Shown: positions 36,801-48,800 of the stretch, in pieces
How the letters are laid out: every line of letters begins with the position of its first letter
Numbering within the stretch: the first letter of the stretch is position 1
NCBI GenBank assembly: GCA_038380795.1
Contig: CM076280.1
Span: forward strand, 3,645,501-3,709,500
From: Pyrocephalus nanus
Taxonomy: Eukaryota > Chordata > Aves > Passeriformes > Tyrannidae
Reading direction: 5' to 3'
DNA: 64,000 nucleotides
The notes under the pieces: generated by a model
What the model was told of the DNA's origin: nothing
The model's database searches: none
What the model saw: the letters and a program-made list of their open reading frames with translations, nothing else
Program-made: the position numbers and the translations under genes

Positions 36801-39800
36801 TTCGTGGTTGTTTTCTTCCGTGCCTGCACTTGGAAAGACACCTCAGGCTTTGTTCATCCACAGGAGAACCGTCCACGCCTGTGGATGCTGCCGTGATTTC
36901 GGTGGGGTCCCACCTCCCGTGGCCGCGGGGATGCCGGAGGGAGCTCGGGAAGCGCTGCGGGTCCCGCCCGGGGGGGCTCCCGGCGTTTTTCCGTCCCTGT
37001 TGGCCCGGTGCCGGTCCGGAGGGGAAGGCAGTGCCTGCCGGGGGTCACCGGGGCCACCCCAAAGCCCTGCGGGGCCGTTGTGTCTGTGGCCGAGTGACCC
37101 CGCGGCGCTTCGCTCGAACGGGAGCGCAAATCCACGGGCTGGGCTTTGTTAATCCCTGCTGAGACAGCGCGGGGAGCGGGGGGGCAGGGCTGTCTGTCTG
37201 TCTGTCTGTCTGTCTGTTCTGCAGCCCTGCAGAGTGCGGGGGCTCGCGGCACTGCTGGTTTGGGGGGAGGGGGGAGAGGGGATGTCCTGGGATCTGTTGG
37301 ATCAGGCTCTGGGAATGAGGTGCAGGATGATGGATTGGAAAAGAGAGAGGCACATGGGGACCGTCCCAGAGCATTTGTGGTTGTTGTGGTGCTCAACAGC
37401 CCCTCCTGCTTTTTTCCAGTGAAAAAAGAAACAAACCCTTTGCAGTTCATGGGAATTAAGGAAAACCAGCTCAAGGCCGCTGCGATTCCACCCCAAGCCC
37501 CTGTCCTGTGTTTTTGCTCACAATGTATTGACAAGAGTCTGAGTTTGCCAAGGATTCCTGGTGTAACTGCAGGGGCAGGAACTGCTGCTGGTTTGTTCTG
37601 TCAGCGTTGACTTTGGTAGGAGTGGAGCTCCCAAGGCCCCCAGGGAAGGAGAAAGGAGAACTGGAGCTTCCAGAGTTATTGGGGAGCTTCATCTGCGGTG
37701 CCAAAATCCTTTCTTTTTATCCATCCCAATACCTTTAACAGCAGGAGGACGGGCTGGGAAATGAGGGCTGGGGACCACAGAGTGAAGGAAAATGTTGCTC
37801 CAGGTGAAAAGGAGGGGAATTTTAGGGATGTGGGGGTTGGGAGGGGACAAAGGGTGGGGTGACCAAGGGTGAACTGGGGAGGGTGACACAAGGTGGGCAT
37901 CCGAGGCTGCTCCCCACAAGACTGGAGTTTTCCAGGAGCACAGATCCTGCATGGACTTGTGGATCCCCATCCTCCATCCCCTGCCTTTCCAGCGCTCCCC
38001 TTGCCCCATCCTGCAGCGAGCAAAGCCCTCATTGTTTCCTGCTGAAATTCCAGAAGCCAATTAATTTCTCTGCCCTCTCCTTGGCATCTGATGTTCCTGA
38101 AATCCGAGTTCACGTCTCATGTGGGATTTCCCCTCCCCCTCCCACCTCCCCTTTCTAAAGGTTGGATTATTTATTTATTATATTTTTTTTTTGAAGCCTA
38201 ATGAAATAATATCCTGTCCTGAGTGAATCTGAGTTCACTGATTCCTGAGACAAGGCAAAAGCATTGGCTGGGCTCCAACCTCCTCCTCCTCCAGAAAGTT
38301 TTTGTGTGAGCAGCTTTTGAGGGAAATGAGAAGTGGCTGGACAGGAGGAGCAGGGAGGCCTGACAGGGACTGCACCCTTTCACTCATTAATCAATTTGGG
38401 ATCAACTTAAAAGGAGCAGGGATGCCTGGTGTGGTGTTAGAGCTGGATAAATGCACCCATCCATCATCTGTCCCTGAGAGCCCTGCTCATTGCTGGAAAT
38501 ATTTCCATATGTTGAAAGGTCTGTGTTTATTTTCCATAATGAGCTTCTTGGCTTTTTCCCCTTCTCTCTCCTCTGCTGTTGGAGGGCAGATCGTTGGAGC
38601 AGGGGGCAGGAGGGGGTTTCCAGGTGCTAGGAAGCACGTAGGGACCCCTTCTGCTGCCTGGGATTGGGGTGATGGACAAGGAGGGGCTTTTCCCAGCCTT
38701 TGATGCCAGTCAGGATTGGGAGCAGCTGCCTGGACCGTGTGTCTGGGCTCACTGTGGGAAGGAGGAGGAGGAGGAAAGGTGGGATTTTGCCTCCTGAGTG
38801 CTGCTGGGAGCAAGGAGGGTGGCTAGTAGCTGGAGAGAGACATTTGGTTTCCTGGCCATCCCCCAGAACATGGGCAAACCAGCTTGGAAGTGTCCAGAGA
38901 GGAGGCTGCACCCTGAGGCTTTCAGACCTTTGAGATAGGATGGGATTAGCTGTGGTTGGGATGGGATTAATCCACCCTGGGGCTCTTGGGTGGGTCTTTC
39001 CTTCTTTGTGGTCATCTGATCTCCCAAGGAACTGGAGGTGCAGGAAAGATTTGGCTGCTGGGAGGAGTGAGGGGAAAACTTGCCCGATGGAACTGCCTGG
39101 GCAGCTCCTCCTCCAGGTTTTCCACGAGGCTGGATGAGATTCCTCACGTGGGGCAAACTGCAGTGTCAGAACAGCTGGTTTAGTCCAGCCTGGGCTAACT
39201 ATGCCCAGGTAGCTGAATTCACCCAAGCCCCACAAGAAGTGGGCCCTCTGTCTTCATGTGCTGATGAAAGCAGGAATTCCTAATTTCCTACATGTTACCC
39301 TCAGATTAAACCTTCTCCCGTGACCTGCCTGCACATGGGATGAAATAAATAAGAGAATTAGAGGAGTGGTTCGTTGCTGTGTCTTCCCAAGGCAAGGGAA
39401 AAGACTTTGAAGCCAGCAAAAAAAAAAAAAAAAAAAAAAAAGAAAGAAAAAAAAAGAAATTTGGGATTTTTTTTTTTTAATAACAGATTGCTTTTTTTAC
39501 CCCCCCATTTTCCTTTTTTTCCCCCCATTTTCCTTTCAGCAATCATCATTTTACCAACTTCTGCAGGCGGGCTGGCCGGTGAGTATCACTGGTGACTTTT
39601 TTTCTGACTTGTTTTTCCTTGGCTTGGCTGCTGAGATTTCCTTGCTCCAGGCACTTTATCTGTCTCACCCACGTTTTTTTGTTTGTTTTTTTTTTCCTTT
39701 TCAATCCAGAGAAAACCCGGTGCCCCTGGGCCCCCGGGACATCCAGGGAAAACGGGAGCACCTGTAAGTAAGAAATCTCAGTGGCCCGGAGCTGTTTGGC

Positions 39801-42800
39801 CCCGCTGCCACCCCGGCTGGGTGGGGACACTTGTAGGGTCGATGTCCCCAAGCCCTGGGCTGTAATTAAGGGCTTTGGGATCGGGTTTCAAAGCAGCCTA
39901 ATGGGTGTTTGATACCCAGCTCGCTGGGTTTCGCTGGCAGCCCCAACCCCTCCGTCTGTGCCAGCTGAGCAGTGCTGGCTGCCTCGCCCCAGGGCATCAG
40001 ATTCCTTCCCTCACCCTCCTCTGGGATCCTGGGCAGCCCTTGGCACGGGGTAGGACGGGGGGGAGGAATAAAGGGACAGGGTGGTTGATTCCATCCCTGC
40101 TTGTCCACAGGGACCCCGCGGAGCCCCAGGAGAGCCGGGGCAGAAAGGCCAGCAGGGCTACACGGTGAGTGTGGGGGGCTTGGCCAGGGGGAGAGCCCAG
40201 TTTGGAGGGGTTGAGTGTGTGCTTGGGGCTGTCCTGGGATCCTCAGGGAGCCCTGCCCCTCTTGGATCAGCCCTGGGTGAGGGAGAACATAACGGGATTG
40301 GGGCCAGTTTGGGAACGGGTGAGTTGGGTTTGCCCCCGCTCTGCTTTACATCTGCTGGAGCCCACCAGAGCCAGAGGTGCTTGCATTTCTTGCAAAACTT
40401 CAAATAGCAAGAAATACTCCCTGAAAGTTTGAAAATACTCCCTGAAGTTTGGATTAGAAGTGGAAGGAGGTGAAAATGCTGCTTTTTGGGCTGGGTGTCC
40501 CATATGTGCGTGGTCATGAGCGAGCACAGGGGAGGGTGAGGCCCTTCAGGGTGGGAGGTGGGAAAGCAAATCTCCCCAAAACAGCTTGGGTAGTTTTCCA
40601 ACCAGATTCTTCGCTGTGGCAGCTGCATCTTTCTGCCCTTCCTTCAAACTCTTAAAACTTAAAACAAAGTCCAGCTATTGGACTTGGCAAAATGATCCAG
40701 AATTTTTAAGAAATTCAAACAGTCACAGCAAGCTGAAGGGAAATGCCCTCTCTTCGGTCCAGACTGCTCTTTAACTTGCCTGAGTTCAGGATTTTCAGGG
40801 AGCCAAGGGGTGAAGTAAAAGCTACCCCTAAGCTTCAGCTGATGATACCCAATCCAGAGAATCCTGCACGTGGGAAAGCATCAGGAATGGCTTGGAGCCA
40901 AGCAGCTGATGCAGGAGGTTTTCACTTGACCTTCTCTTACTGCACTGCTGCTTCCCTGCCTTCCATGTGGTACAGTCACTGGTTGGGGCTGTCCCACTGT
41001 TTTGGTGGAGAACCTGGGCAGATCCACGTGCCAGACACTTGCAGCACCTGCATTCATCAAGCTTTGCCCTGCCAGCCCTGCCCATGTCCTGGCAAAATCC
41101 AGGGGCAGGCAGAGCTCAGGGTTTCATTCACTGGTTTCATAATGATGTGGATTTTTATTTTTTTTTTTAAATTTTCCATGCTTGTTTTTTTTTCTCCCCA
41201 GGGTGAACCCGGGCTCCAGGGCTTGCCAGGGCGTGTGGGTTACCCTGGCTCAGATGGCACCCCTGGCCTGGATGGCAAACCTGGGCCCTGGGGGCTGCCA
41301 GGGGAGCAGGTGAGGATGGGCAGGGCATGGCCAGGATGGGGGGAACTGGAGCCCCAAGCCCTGGGCAGGAGCCAAGAAACTCCTAATGCTGCTCCTGGTG
41401 TTCTCTTGTCTCCTTTAGAGTGTTCCTCCTAAGCCCACAAACCAGGCAGTCCTGGATTAGGGTTGAGGCTCATGTTTCCCAAAAAAAAAAAGCGCTGTGG
41501 AACATCCCAGATGTGCATTAAGGTGCTGGGATAACTGGAATGCTGCAGCTGCTGGGTTGGGATGGATCCAGGCACAAGGTCTGGGCTGCTGCAGCTGAAC
41601 CTTTGAAAATAACTTGGAATCATGGAATGGTTTGGCTTGGAAGGGACCTTAAAAATCATCTCACTCATGGTTCCTTGGTGCTGTGATGGTCCCTGACCTT
41701 TTCCAGACCCTGGGCACCAATCCCTGGGGAAGACAGGCAGCACACCAGGGCTTGGGAGCTTCCTCAGGGGGGGTTTAGAGGACTGTGCTGAGGGTTTTGG
41801 GACTCTCAGCAGGTGCTGGGCACTGAGGAGGGGGTTGGACATGGGTGGGAGGTGCTGGGCAGCCCCTCAGTGCCTGCTCTGCTCCTTCCTCCCTCTCCCC
41901 AGGGGCTGCAGGGCTTCCAGGGTGACCGAGGGGTGGCTGGAGAGAAGGGAGAGGAGGTAAGTGGGCTCTTGTTTGCCACGTGGTGCCATGGGCACAGTGC
42001 AGTGCCAATCCCAGTCCCCACTTAGGCCTTTTAAGGCTACAATTTTTAGGGCTGCCCAGGAGATTTTTGGGCTCCTGTGAAGTCTGATCGTGCCAGGGCT
42101 TTGGAAACCTGATTTCTGCTTTTTGAAACAGCAGCCCCACGTGGTTTATCCCATGTGTTATCATATGTATGATATCATATCTATATCATTTGATATATTA
42201 TCGTATGTTATATCTTTTCTTTGTACCCTCCTGCCCGTGGAGAGCCCTGTGGGTGCTGGGACACCTCTGTGTCACTGCTGGGGGTGCTGTGGTGCAGCAG
42301 TAGCTTGGGACACAGGATGAGGGACCAGCACCCAGGGTTTGCTCCTGTGGGGCCTCATTCAGCACTTGGGGGGTCCCCATTCCCCTGAACCCCACCAACT
42401 TAAGCTCCTGATGATCCATCTGGAGCTCACACATCTTTGTTCTTCCCATTTCAGGGTTTCCTGGGTGACCCTGGGCCGGCTGGGGAGAAAGGAGAGAAGG
42501 GAGTGAAGGTGAGGGGGTCTGTCCATGCCCCAGGGGGTTTCTCCTTCCCTGCAGCCCCAGTTCGTGCTCTCCTCCATTGCTCAGGCTGCTCTTGCCTTTT
42601 CCAGGGGGTGAAGGGAGACAATGGCCTGCCAGGTCCTGCTGGCCTCCAGGTGAGTGGACAGAGGGTGTCCTGCTCCCTGCTGTGCCAGGATTCCTCCTTC
42701 CCTCCATCCCCTTTCCTGGTTTGCCCCCTTTGCCTGTCTGTGATGTCCCCAAGCTCCATCCCTGGCTCCAGCCCATGTTCTCCTGGCTTTGAGCAAGGCT

Positions 42801-45800
42801 CTCACAATCCCTGTGTTTTCCTGACCCTCCTGCAAGGGATGGGACAGAAGCAGCTGCCACCTCGGGGTGGACCCTTCACTGACACCCCACTCCCGGCTTC
42901 TCTCCCAGGGGGTGCCGGGTCTGAAGGGTGTGATGGGCTTCCAGGGCCCTGCAGGGCCAGAGGTGAGTGGTTTGACATCCTCTCTGTCCCCAAGGGGGTG
43001 CAGGAGCCTGGTGATCCCACTGGGAAGACGGGTCTGAGGAAGGGAGTATTTGGGATTTGCAGCCAGGCACGTTGGGGGCAGGAGCCTCCCCTCTCTCTCC
43101 CACCTGGAGGTTTGAATCCCAGCCTGTTCTCCTGTTCTCCCCTGGCTGGGGGTGAAGAGAAATGAGCCTTTGCAGGGTTCATCTGAGTGGTTTATTTTAG
43201 GTTTATGTCAGTGGTTTATTGGAGATGACCACCTTCAGCTGAGGTGAATCCCGGGCTGGCAGCACCTGGGTTTTCCATGCTGCTCGCAGCCCTGTCTTTG
43301 GGAGCATCCCAGCCCAGGACTGGGCTTGCAGAGGATTTCAAAGGAAAACTGAAGTGGTTTGGTGGTGAATGGAAGCACCTCCCAACAGGAAGGGAGTGGG
43401 CTTGGCTGAGGGGGCATCAAGTAGTGATGTGAAGGAAAAGGGGAATTTGGGATGAAGGAGAGAGAACTGGAGCAAAAATGGCATCTCTTCTCTGCTGTTC
43501 CAGGGAGAAGGAGGCTCAGTGGGTCCCCCAGGCCCTGCTGGCCCTGTGGTAAGTCACAGATTTTGGGTGCAAACAGTGGCCAAAACGCAGGTGATGGAGC
43601 TGGGCGGGACCACCGTGGGCAGGTGGGACCATCATGTCCTGCCCAGTTCATCCCTTGTGCTGAGTTTTAATCTAAAAATGATGCATTTCATTAAAATCCT
43701 CCTGGTAATGGGGGGAGGAATTACGAAAGGACCCCAGTAAAGCCCCTCAGTATCCCCAAGAGCCTCTGCTGCCTGGGGAGATGCCCTGGGGGTCCCATCC
43801 CATCCCCTCCTGTGTGGTGGGAGGGCTGAGCAGGGTCTGTCCTTGCAGGGGGAGCGGGGCCAGCCGGGATCCATCGGATGCAGAGGCGTCAATGGCTCTC
43901 AGGTGGGTCTGCCCCCGTTCCCACCCTTTGCCATTCGGGATTTCCCAGTCCCTGCTCTCACCCCATCCCTTCCCTGCTCTCTCCACAGGGCGAGATGGGC
44001 CCTCCTGGCCTGCCTGGCCCACGGGGCCCCAAGGTGGGTGCACCCAGGGGTGAGGGGACCTCACGGGGATGGGGTGTCCTGGGATGGGAGGGTGTTCCAA
44101 GGGTGGTCTCCTCCAGCTGGGCTGTGATCCCAAGCCCCCCCAAAAACCCCACAGAGAGGCTGGGGCAGGGGTGGGAATCCTTTGTGTCCCCCCTGCCGTG
44201 GCTGTGCTGGCTGGCACTGGAGCTCCTCAGCAGCTGGAGAGGTTCCACACCCTGGTGCCTGCAGGGCTGTGGTTCCAACAGCCCTCACTGCCTTTCAGGG
44301 GCCACAGGGACTGCAGGGCAGACGTGGCCCCCCCGGCCCCAGGGGCTCCCAGGTGAGTGGGGGATGTCCTGGGGTGGATGTTTCCCCCTCCCTTCCCACC
44401 CCCCATGCTCTTGCTGAGGGATGAAGGAGCTGCTGGGATTTGTCCTCCATGTTCTTTGCAAGTGGATGTGAAGTCCTTGATCCTGGGGATCCTCATGGGG
44501 GTGGGAGGGTGGGAAGGGCTGTGTCCCATGGGCAGGATGTGCGGGCACAGGGGGTGAGGGGTCCCTGGGGGGTGAGAGGCAGCTCCTGGAGGGGGCACTG
44601 GGCAGGGGTCCTGTGGGCTGGGGTCTCGTCCACAGAGCAGGACAGTGAGCAGCACCCCTCTTCTCTCAAATATCCCACTGCCTTTGCTCTTGCCCAGGGT
44701 CCAGCTGGGATGGAGGGATCCAGCGGTCCCAAAGGAGACACCGTAAGAGCTTCTTGCTGGCCCCCTTTGTCCTTGGGAGAGGTGAAGCCCAGGCTTGAGG
44801 ACTTTCCCCAGAGGGACCTGAGGGATGGGGTGAGGGGTCCCTGCCCCTGATTTGGAGGGGAAAGGGGGCAAAACTTTCAGCAGACCTTGCAAATGCCATC
44901 TGGAGGTCCCTGCTCACCCTGGGGAGGGGCTGTGGTGGGACTGGATGCTCCCTGCCCAGAGGCACAGGGTGATGTCAGCCTTCCTCTCTCTGGTGAGCAG
45001 TGACAGCCCCCAGGGAATGGCTGGAGCTGTGTCAGGGCAGGCTCAGGGTGGATCTCAGGGAAAGGTTCTTCCCCCAGAGGGTGGTTGGCACTGAACAGGC
45101 TCCCCAGGGCAGTGGGCACAGCCCCAAGGCTGCCAGAGCTGCAGGAGGGTTTGGACAACGCTCTGAGGGACAGGGTGGGATTGCTGGGGTGTCTGTGCAG
45201 GGCCAGGGGTTGGACTGGGTGGTCCTTGTGGGTCCCTCCAGCTCAGGATATTCTGTGATTCCAGGATTCTTCTTGCAGGGAGCAGATGGTGCCCCTGGAG
45301 GGAGGGGACAGCCTGGACTGGAGGGCCCTGGGGTAAGTCCATGGGGGTAGGTGTCTGGATGTGGGGTGCTCTCATCCTCCCCCTCACAGCCCCCCAAAGC
45401 CCTGCAGTGCCCTGTTTCCCCCAGCTTCCCCCCGTGTTTGTGGCACAAGGGCTGGTGGAGGTGACAGCCACATTCCTGTGTCACTGCCAACATTCCTCTG
45501 ACTCTGCTGCTCAGCAGAGACCTCAATTTTTAATTTTTTATTTTTTTCCCCCTATGGATTTATCAGCAGAGATGGCCCAGCCCTGCCCAGCCCTTCCTTT
45601 GTGCCCTCCTTTTCCCAAGGGTTTGGGTGCTGAGCTGCCCTTTCCAAAGGATGAGGATTTTGGGGCAGCCTGACCTGGCCCACAGTGTCCCTGTTCCTCA
45701 TGTCCTGAGAGCCCAACTCACAGGGCTGGAAACTGGGGACGTGGGATGTGGGTGGTGTGTTTTAGAGGCCAACAGGGATCTCATCCTCCTACTGGGAGCA

Positions 45801-48800
45801 GCCTGGGAGGGTTTGTGCATCCTCTGGAACCTGTTGGGGAGCAAACCCCACCATGGCAGCAGCAGCTAAACTGGTGCCTGCTGTTCATCACCATCATCCC
45901 ACCCTATGCTGTGGGAAGGTCTCCTCCATGAGTGAGTGATACCTCCCTTGGTGTTTTGGGTTTTTTTTTTCACTTGCATTTTGTGTCTTGCTCTGAAGGG
46001 GTTTATTGGCCTGCCTGGTCCCAGAGGCACCCAGGGAGAGCAGGTGAGTGATGGCATCCATGGGATCCCTGCCTGGGATGCAGGAGAGCTGGCTTAGAGC
46101 AGCCCAAAGCACCAGCTTTGGTGTTCAGATGGTTGTTGTTTGGGAAGGCAGAGCTGCCCTTGCTGTGATAAGAGGAGCTTTCAGTGTGTCCCAAGGTATC
46201 ACCTGCCCTGGGGAGGCACAAGGGGAGAGGGAATTGCTTTAGCCTGAGTTAAGGAGCACAGCAATGAGGACAAGGCACTCTGCTGGTGTCAGGGGTGCCA
46301 CCACCAGCTGCTGCAGGTGTCCTGCCTGCCAGGGCACTGGCACTGGCACTGGCACGGGGTGCTGGGTGCACTAAGGATGGGGATTGAACCCAAAAGCCCT
46401 GGAGCCTCCCCACCACAAGGAGCAGGCACCTGCCCCCAGCTCTGAAAGGCCCATCAGGAGGAAAATCCTGGTTGAAACTGGGGCAAAACTCCCTTTATTT
46501 GCTGCCAGAATCAGATCACAGCTTGCTTTGGTTGCAAGGAGGGGCACAGCAGGGTTTTCTCAGTGCACCCTCCACTGCTGCTCTCGCAGGGCTGCCGAGG
46601 TCCAGGAGGAGCCAAGGGAGACCTGGGGGCCAAAGGAGACAAGGTACCACATTCCCAAGCTTCTGGTGCCTCCAGATGCTTCCTCTTTGGTTATTCAGAT
46701 GTGCTGTATCCCAGCTGATGGGATGCTGAGGACCCAGGGGATGTAACAGGGACCATGAGGGCTGGGCAGCTCATTCTCTGCTTGATCCCACCACGCTGCT
46801 GCCTCTGATCTGTCCTGCCCTGCTCTGTCTCACTTTGGCTGCTTAAAAATGCTGCATTTCCCCATTGTTGGTGCCCTGGGGATGCTCATGGGAGGGTCAT
46901 GGGGTGTTCACCCAGAGCAGCCCCGTGCCCAAGGCTGGGGGTGTGGAGAGCCAGGGGATGGGCTGTCCAGGGGAATTCCTGCTGGGAGCCCTGGGCCACT
47001 GGCTGTCCCTGCTGCTGTGACACTGTGTTTTGTTCTTCCAAGGGTCCACGTGGAGCACAAGGAGCAAAAGGCCCCCCGGGGATCCGGGGCCAGGGTGGCT
47101 TGCAGGGCTTTCCCGGCCCCCGAGGGGCAGCAGGGCCCTGGGGCCCAGACGTGAGTGCCAGGGCCTGTCTGGGGTGTTGTGGGGTGGGATGGGTGTGTTT
47201 GTGTGCCCACTGTGGGCAGGGGACAGCCCTGAGGCATGAGGATGGCACAGGAGGTTTACAGGGTCCCTCTTAAGGGACTCCTCTAATGACATCCCCCTGG
47301 CACTGCTTGGGCACAGGCAGCTTTGCCCAGAGCCCCTGGGGCTGCAGGTGCCCCCAGCACCCAAACATGGCTGCTCCAGACCCCTCTGGCTGGGCCCCCA
47401 TCCCAAAATTCCCTGGATGGGTTCAGCAATGTGAGGGCAGCTTTGGGAAGGGAATTCCCAGCCCTCTGGAGCTGCCTGTGCCTGAGCAGCTGGAGGGATC
47501 CCTCGGAGTTCCTGCTCCAGGTCAGCACCTTCCCAGGTGCTTTGAGAGCAGAAGGCTCACAGATTGATGCTCCTCTTTGACTCCTGCCAGGCTCTGCCTC
47601 CTGGAGCCTGTGCTGGCAGCTCCAAAAGGCCTTTGGAATGTTTTTTCCTGCAGTCTGTGCTCTGAGGGAGCTGTCAGGGTGGATGAACCCATCTCCAGAT
47701 CAGTATTCCTCCCTTGGAGCTGAGGCCAGGCTGGCAGGTTATCTTTAGTGGTTTCTACCCTTCCTGTCTGCAGCATCCCCCTGGGGGTGATACCCTTCCC
47801 CTCCCGAGGGGGATTTTGGGATGATGCCTGCCTGGATCTGCTCTCACATTTGCTCTTCAGGATGAGAAGTGAATCCTCCCACCTCTCCAAGAGCTGGAGA
47901 CTCAGCAGGACTCATCTCCTGCCTTTCCACCCACCCAGGCAGCGCTGCCAGCGCATGGCATCGGTCTGGAGGAGCTGGGTTTGGATGGAGCAGGAGCTTG
48001 GCAATCGGTCCTTTGAATCACCTTAAATTGGATCAGCAGGAAATGAAAATATCCCACTGTGCTGTCCAACAATTGAGCTTTCTCTTCCTTCCCATTATTA
48101 TAACCTAGAGAACAGGGGAAGTCCCCATTCCCACCCCAGAGCTTGCCTGGTGCCCCAGCTCCCAGTGCCACTCATTGATGTCACCTCTGATCCCACTCCC
48201 AGTGTTTTCCCCCTGCCCTAGCAGCAGGATGGTGGCTGTGGGGAGCCAGCAGGACCAGAGGCTGTTTTTTTCCTGACTGACTCCTCTCCCCTCTCTCCTG
48301 GCAGGGGGAGGAAGGCCAGATAGGCCCAGCAGGGCTGAACAGCAGCGAGGGACCCAAGGTGAGCACCAGTGTTTGCTCCTGGTTTCCCATGGGCTGCCCC
48401 CATCCTTGCATGGACAGCAGGGATGTGGCTGCCCTGCAAGGGATCCAGCACCTGGAGCACCATCCCAGTGCCCCCCTGGGGAGGGTCCCCAGCCTCTTGG
48501 CCCCCACCACTGACCTGCCACCTGGGCAGAGGCTGGAGGAGCCCCCTTAGGGTGGAGGGGCTGGGGGAGACCTGCAGAGTTGCCTAAAATGTCTGTGCTT
48601 CCATTTGTGTGGATTTTAGGGAGGCCAAGGACCTGATGGCCCCAAGGGAAGCCCAGGAGCCCGGGGAACCCGGGTAACTATTGGGGTGTTGGTACTTGTG
48701 GCTGGATCTTGGAGCATCTTTGGCTGTGGGAGATTGAAACAGCCCTGGAGACCTTCTGCTTGGCTTGGGATGTGCTGGGGCTGGGCCACCATCAGGGACC

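Larger units (their letters stand above)
36600..37260. promoter_or_regulatory. Intronic CpG-rich island, possible internal promoter
   Basis: From about 36.6 kb, and most densely at 36.9-37.15 kb, CpG is frequent ('ggccgcggggatgccgg', 'gaccccgcggcgcttcgctcgaacgggagcgc') against a CpG-poor surrounding sequence. No exon of the gene lies in it. A promoter role is inference. Confidence 0.5.
35356..39539. other. 4.2-kb intron between E9 and E10
   Basis: Holds the CpG-rich island at about 36.6-37.2 kb, CTCC and TCTG microsatellites, and an A-run/T-run pair directly before E10. No further exon is supported, and the minor helix and linker are already complete. Confidence 0.6.

Noticed and set aside
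41420..41458. Possible exon after 'tctcctttag'
   Set aside because: The acceptor looks fair, but the reading has no Gly-X-Y, meets a stop, and the helix total is already complete without it.
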